Assembly (NCBI RefSeq): GCF_051400755.1
Contig: NZ_JBLFFL010000002.1
Location: 620,001-684,000, forward strand
DNA from: Parapedobacter sp051400755
GTDB taxonomy: Bacteria; Bacteroidota; Bacteroidia; Sphingobacteriales; Sphingobacteriaceae
Direction of reading: 5' to 3'
Length of the DNA stretch: 64,000 bases
The notes under the pieces were generated by a model that had not been told where the DNA came from, searched no databases, and was given only the letters and a program-made list of their open reading frames with translations. Position 1 is the stretch's first letter, and each line of letters starts with the position of its first letter. A program made the translations under genes and the position numbers. This document shows, piece after piece, positions 44,376 to 54,290 of the stretch.

Positions 44376-44666
44376 ACCATCACAAATGAACAAGCCTTGC
44401 ATAGCCAGCTGGATCCGATAAATAGTGATGGTCGAACGATAATTTAATGTATGCAGCAAAATCTACAAAAACAAGCACACGATTGCCAAACACACATGTT
44501 TTAAACAACCTGCCGGAATAAGAGATTTCTATATTAAAAATCTTTCAACCTGCTGATTTCAACTTACTATTTGAACAATATTTTGGAATGCCAACGCATT
44601 GCACAATGAAGAAATCCGATATTTCGGATACTGTAATCTTAATTAATTAACCAAAATTTAAAACAC
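44375..44666 (+). promoter_or_regulatory. Structured 5' leader of susC
   Basis: A non-coding leader of about 290 nt. It begins with a perfect 9-bp inverted repeat, GACCATCAC (44375-44383) / GTGATGGTC (44425-44433), enclosing the palindrome CCAGCTGG (44405-44412). Near its end is a small hairpin ATCCGA-tatt-TCGGAT (44614-44629), 37 nt before the start codon. The last 20 bases are A-rich (AACCAAAATTTAAAACAC). The leader at 51202 ends with a similar hairpin and the same A-rich box. Confidence 0.5.
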
Positions 44667-47600
44667 ATGAAACAAAGAGTACTAAGTTTCGTACTGCTCT
44701 GCGTTTTGTCAATTGGCTTAGCCAATGCGCAAACCAGGGTTGTTAGCGGAAAAGTGACGTCCACGGAAGGCGGGGCGCCGTTATCGGGAGTATCGGTTGC
44801 GGTTGTTGGCTCTACGATCGCCACCAGCACGGATGACGATGGTAATTACGCCATTACCGTGCCGGCTAATTTCGATGCCCTTCGATTTCAATATCTGGGT
44901 TATGAAACTCAAGATCAATCGGTGGCTAACTACGCCCAACGAGGCAACACACTGAATGTTGCACTCGTCCCTACAAGCACCAGTCTAGACGAAGTCGTGG
45001 TGACGGGTGCCGGTCTGACGGCCAAACAACGACAGTTAGGGAATGCCTCAACCACGGTTTCCAGCCAACAGATTACTCAAGGCAAGGCCGGAAATGTTGC
45101 CGCTAGCCTCTCCGGCCGAGTTCCGGGTTTGCAGGTCAACGCTGTAAGCGGGGGTATCAACCCAAACTACCGCCTAGTCCTGCGCGGCCAGCGTTCCTTG
45201 ACCGGTAACAATCAAGCGCTCCTTGTGGTAGATAACGTGATCGTGCCGAATTCCTTATTAGGTAATCTCAATCCTGAAGACATCGAAAACATTCAGGTGC
45301 TGAATGGTGCCGGTGCAGCTGCCTTATACGGATCGGACGCATCTAACGGCGCCTTGATTGTTACCACCAAAAAAGGAAAGGCCGGTCAGTCTTTTATCAA
45401 GCTGTCACATACCTCTACGGTTGAACAGGTAAGCTATTATCCCCAATTGCAGTCAAGATTCGGTTCGGGTACTACTCCTGACAACGTGAAGACTTACACT
45501 CCATACGAAAACCAGCAATACGGCCCCGAATTCGATGGCTCTTTGGTTGAGATCGGCAAACCCCTTGAAGACGGTTCCATCCAGACGATTCCTTACTCGC
45601 CCACGAATGCGCGCCGGGATTTTTGGGAAACAGGTTTGACAAACCAAACTGATCTGTCGCTTTCGTCCGGTGATGAAAAATCGACTTACTATTTATCCGG
45701 ACAGTACTATTCCCAGAAGTCTACCGTACCCAATGACAAATACTGGCGGGCGCAGCTTCGGATGAATGGAACCAGGAAGGTTTATGACAACTTTGACGTC
45801 GAGTACACTGCCAATTATATCTACAACTGGTATGATCGGACCACGGATCCTGCAGGGATGTACAATAACATCATGATGACACCCGCACATATTCCTTTGA
45901 CGCAATATAAAGACTGGAAGAACGACCCATATGCCAATCCGAACGGATATTACAACGAATACTATGACAATCCGTATTTTACATTGGATAATTCCCGTAC
46001 CAGCGAGATTAACGAATATCTGCAGGGTAATGCTCAACTGCGTTGGAAACCCATTGAAGAACTGACCTTTATCTACCGGATTGGCCTAAGTTCGCGTAAT
46101 TACCGGGACAAATATCGTATGGAGAAATTTATATTGAGCGATTATACCAAGGATATTTCGCCGTCTAAGACTGACATTGCCGGAAACACCGGGGATGCGC
46201 AGCGGTGGTATTACCAGTTAAATTCTGATTTCACGGCAGGATACGCCAAAAACTTTACCGAGGATTTCTTATTTGAAGCAACCTTAGGAACCAGCCTCCG
46301 TGATAACAATAACAAGTTCGTTGGGGTTAGTGCCAATGGACTAGTAGTCGATGGCCTTTACAACATTTCCAACTCCCAGAACAATCCGGGTGCCGCTGAG
46401 CAAAATTACCGGGCCAGGCAACTTGCTGTCTTTGGAGATATTCGCTTGGGCTATAAGAACTACCTGTTTGCTCACTTCACCGGCCGTAATGACTGGCGTT
46501 CTATTTTAGCGAAGGAAAACCGTTCGTTTTTCTATCCTTCAGTTGACGTGTCGTTTATCGTGACCGATGCCATCGAATCGTTGAAAAATGTGTCGTGGTT
46601 AGAATACCTAAAAATACGTGCGGGTTATGCCTACGTAGGTAACGTGAATCTGGGTAGTACGGAATCCACGATCGGCGCTTACGCATTGGTGCCCACGTTC
46701 AGCCAAGGCAATGGTTACCCCTATGGCGGAACTGCTGGTTTCTCGCTTGACGGCGGCTTGGTTTCTCCCGATATCAACCCTGAAATTACGAAAGGCCCTG
46801 AGGCAGGTATCGAATTCGATTTGTTCAATGGAGATATTAACGGTGGGTTTACATACTACCGCACCAATACCGTGGACCAAACTATCAGTGTCTCCGTATC
46901 TACTTCTTCTGGGTTCAGTGCCTTACGCACCAACGTGGGCGAAGTGCTTAACGAGGGTGTCGAAACCTACCTGCGGGTAACTCCTGTACGTAACATTAAT
47001 GGATTTACACTGACCGTAGGAGCGAATTACACGCACAATCGCAACGAAGTACTTTCCCTCTCCAACCAATCGGATGTATTGCAGATCGGCTCCAGCGGAA
47101 CCGCCGCGCTCGTTGTTGCCGAAGTAGGGCAGCCCTTCCCTTTATTGAAGACCACACGCTACAACCGTGACCCGCAAGGCCGTATCATTGTGGATCCGAC
47201 CAGCGGCTTCCCCTCTACGGATGGCTCCTTCGACATCTTGGGAACCTCCAACCCGCCCCATATCTTGGGTACTGATTTAGAACTCCGGTGGAAAGGCTTA
47301 CGATTTACTTCCCTGTTTGAGTACCGCACCGGTCATTATTTCTATAATGGGGTGACCACCGCATTTGACTTCTCCGGGGCCGGTATCCGCACTACATGGT
47401 TCAATAGGGAGCGTTTCGTGGTTCCGAACTCTTCGTATCTCGATCCTTCTTCAGGCGAATATGTGGCTAACACGAATATTACGACCCGTTCGGGTGGAGC
47501 TGATTTCTGGACTGACGGTACACGCAACACGGGTATAGGCGAAAACTACGCACACTCAGCCGCATTTTGGAAATGGCGTGAAGCTACTTTGTCGTATGAT

Positions 47601-47810
47601 TTGCCTGCGCACATCTTCAGAGGCTATGTAAAGGGGGCCACGGTCAGTGTCCAAGGGCGTAACCTATTTATCTGGGTTCCGAAAACCAACCTGTACACCG
47701 ATCCGGAATATAGCCAAAACGGCTCAGACAGCAACGCCATCGGGATTGCCAATGTGTCGTTGACGCCTCCGGCCCGTTATTTTGGTGGAACGGTTTCATT
47801 TACGTTTTAA
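44667..47810 (+). CDS. SusC/RagA-family TonB-dependent transporter (third pair)
   Basis: A 1047-residue outer-membrane transporter. The signal peptide ends LANAQ (residue 22). A carboxypeptidase-regulatory-like domain covers about 25-105 (VSGKVTSTEGGAPLSGVSVA), the SusC signature LDEVVVTGAG is near residue 110, and the plug runs to about 235 (YGSDASNGALIVTTKKG). The barrel is aromatic-rich and ends RYFGGTVSFTF. SusD follows after 33 nt. There is no nearby hydrolase, so the ligand may be a peptide or a pre-digested oligomer. Confidence 0.95.
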   Translation: MKQRVLSFVLLCVLSIGLANAQTRVVSGKVTSTEGGAPLSGVSVAVVGSTIATSTDDDGNYAITVPANFDALRFQYLGYETQDQSVANYAQRGNTLNVALVPTSTSLDEVVVTGAGLTAKQRQLGNASTTVSSQQITQGKAGNVAASLSGRVPGLQVNAVSGGINPNYRLVLRGQRSLTGNNQALLVVDNVIVPNSLLGNLNPEDIENIQVLNGAGAAALYGSDASNGALIVTTKKGKAGQSFIKLSHTSTVEQVSYYPQLQSRFGSGTTPDNVKTYTPYENQQYGPEFDGSLVEIGKPLEDGSIQTIPYSPTNARRDFWETGLTNQTDLSLSSGDEKSTYYLSGQYYSQKSTVPNDKYWRAQLRMNGTRKVYDNFDVEYTANYIYNWYDRTTDPAGMYNNIMMTPAHIPLTQYKDWKNDPYANPNGYYNEYYDNPYFTLDNSRTSEINEYLQGNAQLRWKPIEELTFIYRIGLSSRNYRDKYRMEKFILSDYTKDISPSKTDIAGNTGDAQRWYYQLNSDFTAGYAKNFTEDFLFEATLGTSLRDNNNKFVGVSANGLVVDGLYNISNSQNNPGAAEQNYRARQLAVFGDIRLGYKNYLFAHFTGRNDWRSILAKENRSFFYPSVDVSFIVTDAIESLKNVSWLEYLKIRAGYAYVGNVNLGSTESTIGAYALVPTFSQGNGYPYGGTAGFSLDGGLVSPDINPEITKGPEAGIEFDLFNGDINGGFTYYRTNTVDQTISVSVSTSSGFSALRTNVGEVLNEGVETYLRVTPVRNINGFTLTVGANYTHNRNEVLSLSNQSDVLQIGSSGTAALVVAEVGQPFPLLKTTRYNRDPQGRIIVDPTSGFPSTDGSFDILGTSNPPHILGTDLELRWKGLRFTSLFEYRTGHYFYNGVTTAFDFSGAGIRTTWFNRERFVVPNSSYLDPSSGEYVANTNITTRSGGADFWTDGTRNTGIGENYAHSAAFWKWREATLSYDLPAHIFRGYVKGATVSVQGRNLFIWVPKTNLYTDPEYSQNGSDSNAIGIANVSLTPPARYFGGTVSFTF

Positions 47811-47843
47811 CACTGGTTTGTTTACACTATAGTAAATACTTCA

Positions 47844-49412
47844 ATGAAAAAGATAAGTTTAAAAGTTGCAGCATTGGCCCTGGTTTTACTGGGCACATCC
47901 TGCGAGAAATATTTGGATATTAACGAAAATCCAAACTCAGCGACCACGGTGCAGCCCGATTTGGTGCTGCCATCAGCTATCGTTGGTTCAGCATCCCAAG
48001 CCGTGGCCTATAATACTTATGGTGGTTCATTAGCAGGCTATATTGCCAATGCCGGTGGATTTTCCGGTTTCGGCGCGTTGTTGAACTACAACTTCACGCC
48101 CGGTTTCTTTTCCAATTGGACAGGCACCTATGACAACCTCAACGATTACAAGTATGTGATCGACCAAACCGAGGGTGTCGACGAACAATCATACCTGAAT
48201 GCCGCTGCAAAGATCATGACAGCTTATATGTATCAGCTGATCGTGGACGCGCATGGGGATGTGCCATATTCGGAAGCCCTGCTTGGAACAGTCAATTTGA
48301 GCCCAAAGTATGACAGCGCACCGGATATTTACCAAGGCCTTGTGGCCAAAGTAGACAGTGCCATCGATATCATTGACAATGCTCAATTTCCTTTGTCGTT
48401 GAATTCCTCATCGGATCCTCTGTTTGGGGGCGATATGGATCAATGGAAGAAATTGGCCAATACTATCAAGCTCCGTCTGTTGATCCGGATTTCCGGTGTA
48501 GCATCTTTGCAGGACTTTGTGAGTGCGCAGTTCGCCTCCATCGATGAGGAGTTGGGATTCCTCGAAGAGGATGCAATCGTAAATCCGGGATATGTAACCG
48601 ATCGACCGAACCCCACTTGGGCGACTTGGGGATATACGACGACTGGCAATGTAGCTAATGCCTCGCGTGTACCCACATTCTACATATATGGGTATTACGA
48701 TGGTACCAAATTGAGTGATCCTGGCAGAGGCAGCGTTATCTTCAATGATTTTGGTAATGCCAGCCGGCCTACCCCATTGAATCAGTTAGGAGTGGAGCAG
48801 AACAATCCTCCGATTCGATCGGGGTATTCGCCGTGGTATACAGGCGATGCGTCAAGTCTTTCCGATGCGCTGGGAGTTGTGAAAGGCTCTTCGCAAGGGC
48901 AGCCGATCTTCCTCGCCGCCGAGTCTTATTTCCTCCAAACAGAGGCTCAGTTGAAGGGGTATATTGATGGCGCTGCTGACGAAAGTTTTGAAGCGGGTAT
49001 CACTGCGTCTTTTGCATACCTTTATACGACTGTTGACGGTGCGATTGATGCTGACATGGATGTAGAAGGTGATGTGGAAGCTTACTTGGAAGATAACAGT
49101 GGTTCCACGCTGGTGAACTTTAATGCTGGCTCTGACGAGCAGAAACTAGAGGCTATTATCACTCAGAAGTACATCGCATTGAACATGATCCATGGGCACG
49201 AAGCTTGGAACGAATATCGTAGAACAGGCTATCCGCAAACCAGCCCCAGTGCAGATAGATACCGTAATTTTGCGTCGACGACATCAAATTCGACCCGTCC
49301 GGATGAGTTGCCGACGATTCTGTTGTATCCACAGACGGAGTTTGCGTATAATCCTGATAATGTGAGGACGTTGAACCAGTTTAGTGACCTGATTTTTTGG
49401 GCAAAACAATAA
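47844..49412 (+). CDS. SusD/RagB-family lipoprotein (SusD-like_2 type)
   Basis: A 522-residue lipoprotein (lipobox GTSC, then EKYLDINENPNSATTVQPDL). The opening VLPSAIVGSASQAVAYNTYG and the GFFSNWTGTYDNLNDYKYVI segment belong to the SusD-like_2 group often seen with peptide or non-starch substrates. The C-terminal LNMIHGHEAWNEYRRTGYPQ is its version of the late SusD motif. It pairs with the preceding SusC and is followed 10 nt later by a DUF1735-type lipoprotein gene. Confidence 0.92.
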   Translation: MKKISLKVAALALVLLGTSCEKYLDINENPNSATTVQPDLVLPSAIVGSASQAVAYNTYGGSLAGYIANAGGFSGFGALLNYNFTPGFFSNWTGTYDNLNDYKYVIDQTEGVDEQSYLNAAAKIMTAYMYQLIVDAHGDVPYSEALLGTVNLSPKYDSAPDIYQGLVAKVDSAIDIIDNAQFPLSLNSSSDPLFGGDMDQWKKLANTIKLRLLIRISGVASLQDFVSAQFASIDEELGFLEEDAIVNPGYVTDRPNPTWATWGYTTTGNVANASRVPTFYIYGYYDGTKLSDPGRGSVIFNDFGNASRPTPLNQLGVEQNNPPIRSGYSPWYTGDASSLSDALGVVKGSSQGQPIFLAAESYFLQTEAQLKGYIDGAADESFEAGITASFAYLYTTVDGAIDADMDVEGDVEAYLEDNSGSTLVNFNAGSDEQKLEAIITQKYIALNMIHGHEAWNEYRRTGYPQTSPSADRYRNFASTTSNSTRPDELPTILLYPQTEFAYNPDNVRTLNQFSDLIFWAKQ

Positions 49413-49422
49413 TTAGAGAACA

Positions 49423-50394
49423 ATGAAAAAGATAACAAAATTAATAGCGCTTTTTGTTGCATTCGGCTTGTTGAGTTCATGCCTGAAAGACGATAAATAC
49501 GCATTGGATCCTTCGGGAGGAAATAACGTAGTTGAGTTTTATAATGTAACTGCGCCTATATCGACCTATAACGACAAATATGTCATTTACATTCCAATGA
49601 CGTTGGAGGCGGTCGAGGAGGCCGAATTTACGGTTGGGGTAAATTATGCTGGTCCGGAAAATGTGGCTCCGCAAGACATCGTGATCGAGTTGGCTGCTTC
49701 ACCAGAAACCGTAGAAGATAACAACACGGTGGAGGGTTCATCCTACACCCAACTAGATCCATCTCTTTATGAATTTCCGACCACGGTAACCATTCCGAAG
49801 GGAGAAAAGACTGCCCTTTTTCAAGTGAAGGTTAAACCTCTTGAATTCAATGGTGATTTAAATAATGCATTGGGCATAAGAATCACATCTAGTTCTTACG
49901 GTGTCATCAGTGGCAACATTGGCGAAGTTATTTTTAGCCTACCGGTAAAGAATATCTATGATGGTGTCTATGCTGTAGAGGAAATCGCTCCAATGTCGGA
50001 TGTGGTTGCTTCGAATTTAGTGGGCTATTATCCGTTTGATGCTGAGTTGAGGACACTTAATGGAAGCAGCGTGGTAATGTTCGATTACTTGATTGGAAAT
50101 AATGGTCATTTGATATTCGATAATGTAGCTCAAGGATTGTCCTACTATGGGAATTTTGCGCCTGTGTTTCATTTTGATGAGGAACATAATGTTGTTGATG
50201 TCACTAACTATTTCGGTCAAGGGACAAACTCTAGTGCGAGAGCTGCTAGACTTGATCCCACTGGCGTAAATAAATTTACAATCAATGAAGATGGGTCAAG
50301 AGTGCTGGAAGTAAACTACGTGATGGTTCAAGGAGGAACAGATCGTACCTTCTACAGCGAGCGGTGGGTATTCACCGGTACACGCGAAGAATAA
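49423..50394 (+). CDS. DUF1735-type surface lipoprotein
   Basis: A 323-residue lipoprotein (lipobox LSSC, then LKDDKYALDPSGG). Residues about 40-170 form a DUF1735/BT_3987-N beta-sandwich, recognised from YEFPTTVTIPKGEKTALFQV, which mirrors the Calx-beta-like pattern, and LNNALGIRITSSSYGVISGN. The C-terminal half (VYAVEEIAPMSDVVASNLVG) resembles the DUF4361-like partner domain and ends with a strand pattern. Proteins of this type usually bind the SusCD ligand on the cell surface. It is the last gene before a perfect terminator. Confidence 0.8.
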   Translation: MKKITKLIALFVAFGLLSSCLKDDKYALDPSGGNNVVEFYNVTAPISTYNDKYVIYIPMTLEAVEEAEFTVGVNYAGPENVAPQDIVIELAASPETVEDNNTVEGSSYTQLDPSLYEFPTTVTIPKGEKTALFQVKVKPLEFNGDLNNALGIRITSSSYGVISGNIGEVIFSLPVKNIYDGVYAVEEIAPMSDVVASNLVGYYPFDAELRTLNGSSVVMFDYLIGNNGHLIFDNVAQGLSYYGNFAPVFHFDEEHNVVDVTNYFGQGTNSSARAARLDPTGVNKFTINEDGSRVLEVNYVMVQGGTDRTFYSERWVFTGTREE

Positions 50395-50477
50395 ATGACC
50401 CTTTGATAATATACCTGCGGTTTCCCAGAATTGTTCCGCTTGTATCATGTGTTTGTGAACCCAAAACAATTCTATCG

Positions 50478-50508
50478 CTAAAAAAGGGGCTCCCAGCCCC
50501 TTTTTTAG
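50478..50508. terminator. Terminator after the first plus-strand SusCD locus
   Basis: A perfect 14-bp stem (CTAAAAAAGGGGCT / AGCCCCTTTTTTAG) with a 3-nt loop, symmetrical and so active in either direction. Confidence 0.9.
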
Positions 50509-50848
50509 TTAATATACTTGCAAGTTTCTCAGTTTCGGTACGATGGCGAACTCCTTAGCTGCCGAAAACAACGATTGACAACTCTCTAAAGCGTTTGATA
50601 AAGAGATTTCGGTTAAAAATATTTTGCACCCTTGTTAATTCCGGATTTTTGCCCTGTTGTTTCAGTTGGAAATTGAAGTATTACCTTCTGTTACGTCAAT
50701 TTTTGAGGTGATAAAAGTATTTTTAGCACTTTAAATCATATTTTATTGCTGTATTTCAATAAGATTTAGTGTTTTTACAATTTTAATTAAAAATTTAATG
50801 AAGTATATCAAGTTAAATGATTAATTGACATAAATACCGATAAAAATA
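50509..50848. other. AT-rich intergenic stretch without recognised features
   Basis: About 340 bases between the terminator and the next promoter. It is strongly AT-rich toward 50700-50848. No ORF of note, repeat or RNA gene was seen. Confidence 0.5.
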
Positions 50849-50879
50849 TTTGTTTTATATTAATTTTTTATTATATTTG
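50849..50879 (+). promoter_or_regulatory. Promoter of the second plus-strand SusCD locus
   Basis: TTTG at 50849-50852 and TATATTTG at 50872-50879, spacer 19 nt, in a very AT-rich context. Transcription from about 50886 would give a leader of about 315 nt. Confidence 0.68.
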
Positions 50880-50885
50880 ATCTCA

Positions 50886-51201
50886 ATCAGCTGATAATTG
50901 TTTACTATAACACACCAAAACACAAAACAAAACACACTTAACTAAGATTACTCAAAAGAACCGCTCAATTATTGTTTTAATAAACACACTACAGTGCTTT
51001 ATATGAGCATAGGCTTGGCATAAGCCTTGACTGAGTTATGCACCTGTAAACGGTCAGTGCAGTTTACAATACTTTTCAACTTAATTGGTTTCAATGAATG
51101 TATTGGAACCAAACGGGGATGTTTTATGCATCACCAAATAAAAAATCCGGAGTCCCGGATCATGCGATCTTACATTTTTATTTAACCAAATTCAAAAACA
51201 C
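50886..51201 (+). promoter_or_regulatory. Structured 5' leader of susC with four hairpins
   Basis: Four consecutive hairpins can be drawn. AGGCTT-ggcat-AAGCCT is at 51011-51027. TGTAAAC / GTTTACA with a 10-nt loop is at 51045-51068. An 11-bp stem TTGGTTTCAAT / ATTGGAACCAA with one U-G pair and a 6-nt loop is at 51085-51112. ATCCGG-agtc-CCGGAT is at 51145-51160. The last lies 41 nt before the ATG and is followed by the A-rich box AACCAAATTCAAAAACAC. Placement and the last two elements match the leader of the other susC. Confidence 0.55.
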
Positions 51202-54200
51202 ATGAAACAAAAACTACTTGGGTTTTTCATGTTGGGCGTATTGCTGATCGGATCGGTGTATGCCCAAGACAAGCGAATTAGCGGGACGGTCTCGAGTGCT
51301 GAAGGCAGTTTACCGTTAACCGGTGTCAGCGTTCGGGTAGCCGGTTCTTCGACATCCACATCCACAGACGACAGCGGTAGGTATACCATTACCGCAAATA
51401 CCGGGGACGTGTTGATCTTCACCTACCTTGGTTACGCTGAACAACAAATCACCGTCGGCGAAAATTCACTTGTTGATGTTTTCATGTTGACTGATGCGCA
51501 ACAATTGGACGAAGTGATCGTGTCCGGTGTGGCGGGGGCTACCGACAAGAGGAAAATGACGGTGTCGGTAACCAAGATTGGAGAAGCGCAGCTTAATGCG
51601 GTACCGGCTACTTCGCTTTCTTCTGCCTTGACCGGTAAAGTAGCCGGCTTAAGGACTTCTTCAGTAGGAGGTGCTCCCGGAACACAGGTCGACATCCAGC
51701 TCAGAGGAGATAACGTGCTAAATGTCAGCGCATCTCCACTTATCGTGCTCGATGGGATTATCATGCAGGGCAGCCTGGCCGATATCAACGTAGATGATGT
51801 GGAGTCCATGGAGGTCATCAGAGGCGCTGCCGCTTCTTCCGCATACGGCTCCCGTGCCGGTAATGGGGTGATCGCCATCACCACGAAAAGAGGGAAAGGG
51901 GCATTAGGAACGCCAAAACTGACCATCAGAAACGAAGTAGGTTTACAAAACCTCCAACATTACCTGGAAACGTCAAGTTCCCACATGTATAAGCTCGCAG
52001 ATGATTGGCAATCCGCCCAGGGGCTGTACACCAAGTATGCTGGTGTTACGTATCCCGCCGATTATGCAGCTGATTATTGGGCCCCAGGTAGCATATCGGG
52101 TTCCAGGTCAATCGATGATGACGGATACATGGATAACCCTTTCGGTGTATATCGGTTTGACCCCGCTGATGTTTTCCAGACAGGGCTTTCGTACACGAAC
52201 TATGTTGGCGTGTCTAACGCATCAGAGAAAAACAACATTTTCTTATCTTTTGAAAACAATAACCAGGCGGGTGTAGTGGCGCAACGTGACGGATACGAAC
52301 GGCAGAATTTCCGTTTCAATATCGACCAGGAATTGACCCCTTGGTTAAAAGTAAGTGCCTCTAATCTGTTTATTAACCGGAAAGTGCAGCAGCCATCGGG
52401 TATTTTCTACAACCTGGCCCGTATGGAGAAAGATATGGATCTGTTCGCAGAAAACCGTGACGGTCAGCCTTACAACATTCGGATAAACCCCTTCAATGGG
52501 GAGGTTACCAATCCATTGTATTCGCTTTATATGCAACAGGATAATCGGAATACGCGCAGGTGGTTGGGCAACTACACCGCCAATTTCAAGTTCACCAGTT
52601 GGGCAAATCTGGATGTCACGCAGACCGTTGAAATCGAAAATTACCGAAGGGAGCTGATCAACCCGAAGAATACCTTGAATGCTTCTGACGCCTACACCGG
52701 TGGTAGCCTAACGCAACAGAGCAGCGAAACCAATACCCAAAATACGCAGGTATCGCTCAACTTAAATGAGCACTTTGGCGATGTCATCCTGACCGGTAAG
52801 TTATCCTACTTGTATGAGAACCGCCATTATGAATATACCAATACGAATGCCAATGGTTTTCAAGTTGCAGAAATCGAGAACTTCAACAACTTTTCGGCTA
52901 TCAATGGTGCAAGCTCTACTAAGGAAAATGAAATCGCGCATAACTATTTTGCCATTTTGGGATTGGATTACAAAGACCGGTATTTATTTGACGGGATGTT
53001 TCGTTATGACGGATCTTCGCTGTTCGGTCCCGATGCTCGTTGGAATCCGTACTATAGGTTGTCAGGCGCTTACCGGATTTCGCAGGATGTGACAATTCCG
53101 GGCATAGACGAATTGAAAGTAAGGGCCGCTTACGGAACCGCTGGCATACGCCCGGGTTTCTCCTGGCAGTATGAAATATACTCGCTGAACCAAGGGGTTG
53201 CTACAAAGGCTCAAACCGGGAATACGTTTTTGAAGCCTTCCCAAACAGCTGAAACCGAATTCGGATTAAATGTGGATTTCCTCCGGAAATTCAGCTTTGA
53301 AGGAACGTATGCGCAGTCTGTCACCACCGACCAGTTTATCAACGTGCCGCTTATCGGGTTCCTGAACGGGGGATATACGAATCAGTGGCAAAATGCAGGC
53401 ACCATCGAATCCAGGACACTGGAACTTTCATTGGCCGCCAATTGGGTACGGAATCCGGATTTTTCCTGGTCGTCAAACATTGTGTTTTCCAAATTGCTGC
53501 GCCAACAAATCACTGAACTGCCCATTGCCGACTACTGGCTGAGTGCAGGGAGCGGCGACGTAAACGCATTCCGCGTAGCGGCAGGCGAAACCTATGGTTC
53601 CATTTATGGTCGTAAGTTTGTGCGCACCTTGGACGAAATGGCGCGCCAGCTCCCAACAGGGGCAAGTATTTCTGATTATGTGGTGAACAGCGAGGGCTAC
53701 GTGATTCTTGACGGAACCGAAGGCACATCAGCCGAGCGTCCCATCCTTTACACGGAAAACGGCGCTCCATGGCTGGGCAAAATAGGGGATGGAAACGCCA
53801 ATTTCAACATGGGCATTGCCAATACCATTGCTTACAAAGGGATTACACTCTACGTGTTGATCGACTGGAAAAGCGGTGGCGATGTATATAACAGCAACGA
53901 GCAGCGTTTGACATTTAACAATGTCAGCAAGTTGCAGGACATGGCGGGTGTACCGGAGGGCCAAAAGAAAGTGGCGGCGTATTGGGGTTCCGGCATGTAC
54001 GATGCCAATAATCCGAACGCCTATTGGGTAGAAGATGCAGGTTATTTGAAATTAAGAGAAGTGGCCATCGGGTATAACCTTCCTTCTAAAGCGCTTACCG
54101 GGTTTCTGAACGGTGCCATTAAAGGCGTTTCGCTCAAAGCCGTTGGCAGGAACCTGTTTACCATTACGGATTATTCAGGTTATGACCCGGAAGTGGGTAC

Positions 54201-54279
54201 CGTACGGCAACCGGTAGATGGGATTAATGCAAACCCGATCTATCGCAACGTAGCTTTCTCTTTAGGGTTGAACTTTTAA
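51202..54279 (+). CDS. SusC/RagA-family TonB-dependent transporter (fourth pair)
   Basis: A 1025-residue outer-membrane transporter. The signal peptide ends SVYAQ (residue 22). A carboxypeptidase-regulatory-like domain spans about 25-100 (ISGTVSSAEGSLPLTGVSVR), the signature LDEVIVSGVAG follows, and the plug runs to about 235 (YGSRAGNGVIAITTKRG). The barrel ends NPIYRNVAFSLGLNF. The N-terminus (MKQKLLGFF) and leader resemble those of the SusC at 44667, but the barrels differ, so the two probably have different substrates. SusD follows after 11 nt. Confidence 0.95.
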   Translation: MKQKLLGFFMLGVLLIGSVYAQDKRISGTVSSAEGSLPLTGVSVRVAGSSTSTSTDDSGRYTITANTGDVLIFTYLGYAEQQITVGENSLVDVFMLTDAQQLDEVIVSGVAGATDKRKMTVSVTKIGEAQLNAVPATSLSSALTGKVAGLRTSSVGGAPGTQVDIQLRGDNVLNVSASPLIVLDGIIMQGSLADINVDDVESMEVIRGAAASSAYGSRAGNGVIAITTKRGKGALGTPKLTIRNEVGLQNLQHYLETSSSHMYKLADDWQSAQGLYTKYAGVTYPADYAADYWAPGSISGSRSIDDDGYMDNPFGVYRFDPADVFQTGLSYTNYVGVSNASEKNNIFLSFENNNQAGVVAQRDGYERQNFRFNIDQELTPWLKVSASNLFINRKVQQPSGIFYNLARMEKDMDLFAENRDGQPYNIRINPFNGEVTNPLYSLYMQQDNRNTRRWLGNYTANFKFTSWANLDVTQTVEIENYRRELINPKNTLNASDAYTGGSLTQQSSETNTQNTQVSLNLNEHFGDVILTGKLSYLYENRHYEYTNTNANGFQVAEIENFNNFSAINGASSTKENEIAHNYFAILGLDYKDRYLFDGMFRYDGSSLFGPDARWNPYYRLSGAYRISQDVTIPGIDELKVRAAYGTAGIRPGFSWQYEIYSLNQGVATKAQTGNTFLKPSQTAETEFGLNVDFLRKFSFEGTYAQSVTTDQFINVPLIGFLNGGYTNQWQNAGTIESRTLELSLAANWVRNPDFSWSSNIVFSKLLRQQITELPIADYWLSAGSGDVNAFRVAAGETYGSIYGRKFVRTLDEMARQLPTGASISDYVVNSEGYVILDGTEGTSAERPILYTENGAPWLGKIGDGNANFNMGIANTIAYKGITLYVLIDWKSGGDVYNSNEQRLTFNNVSKLQDMAGVPEGQKKVAAYWGSGMYDANNPNAYWVEDAGYLKLREVAIGYNLPSKALTGFLNGAIKGVSLKAVGRNLFTITDYSGYDPEVGTVRQPVDGINANPIYRNVAFSLGLNF

Positions 54280-54290
54280 TCGAAAAGAAC

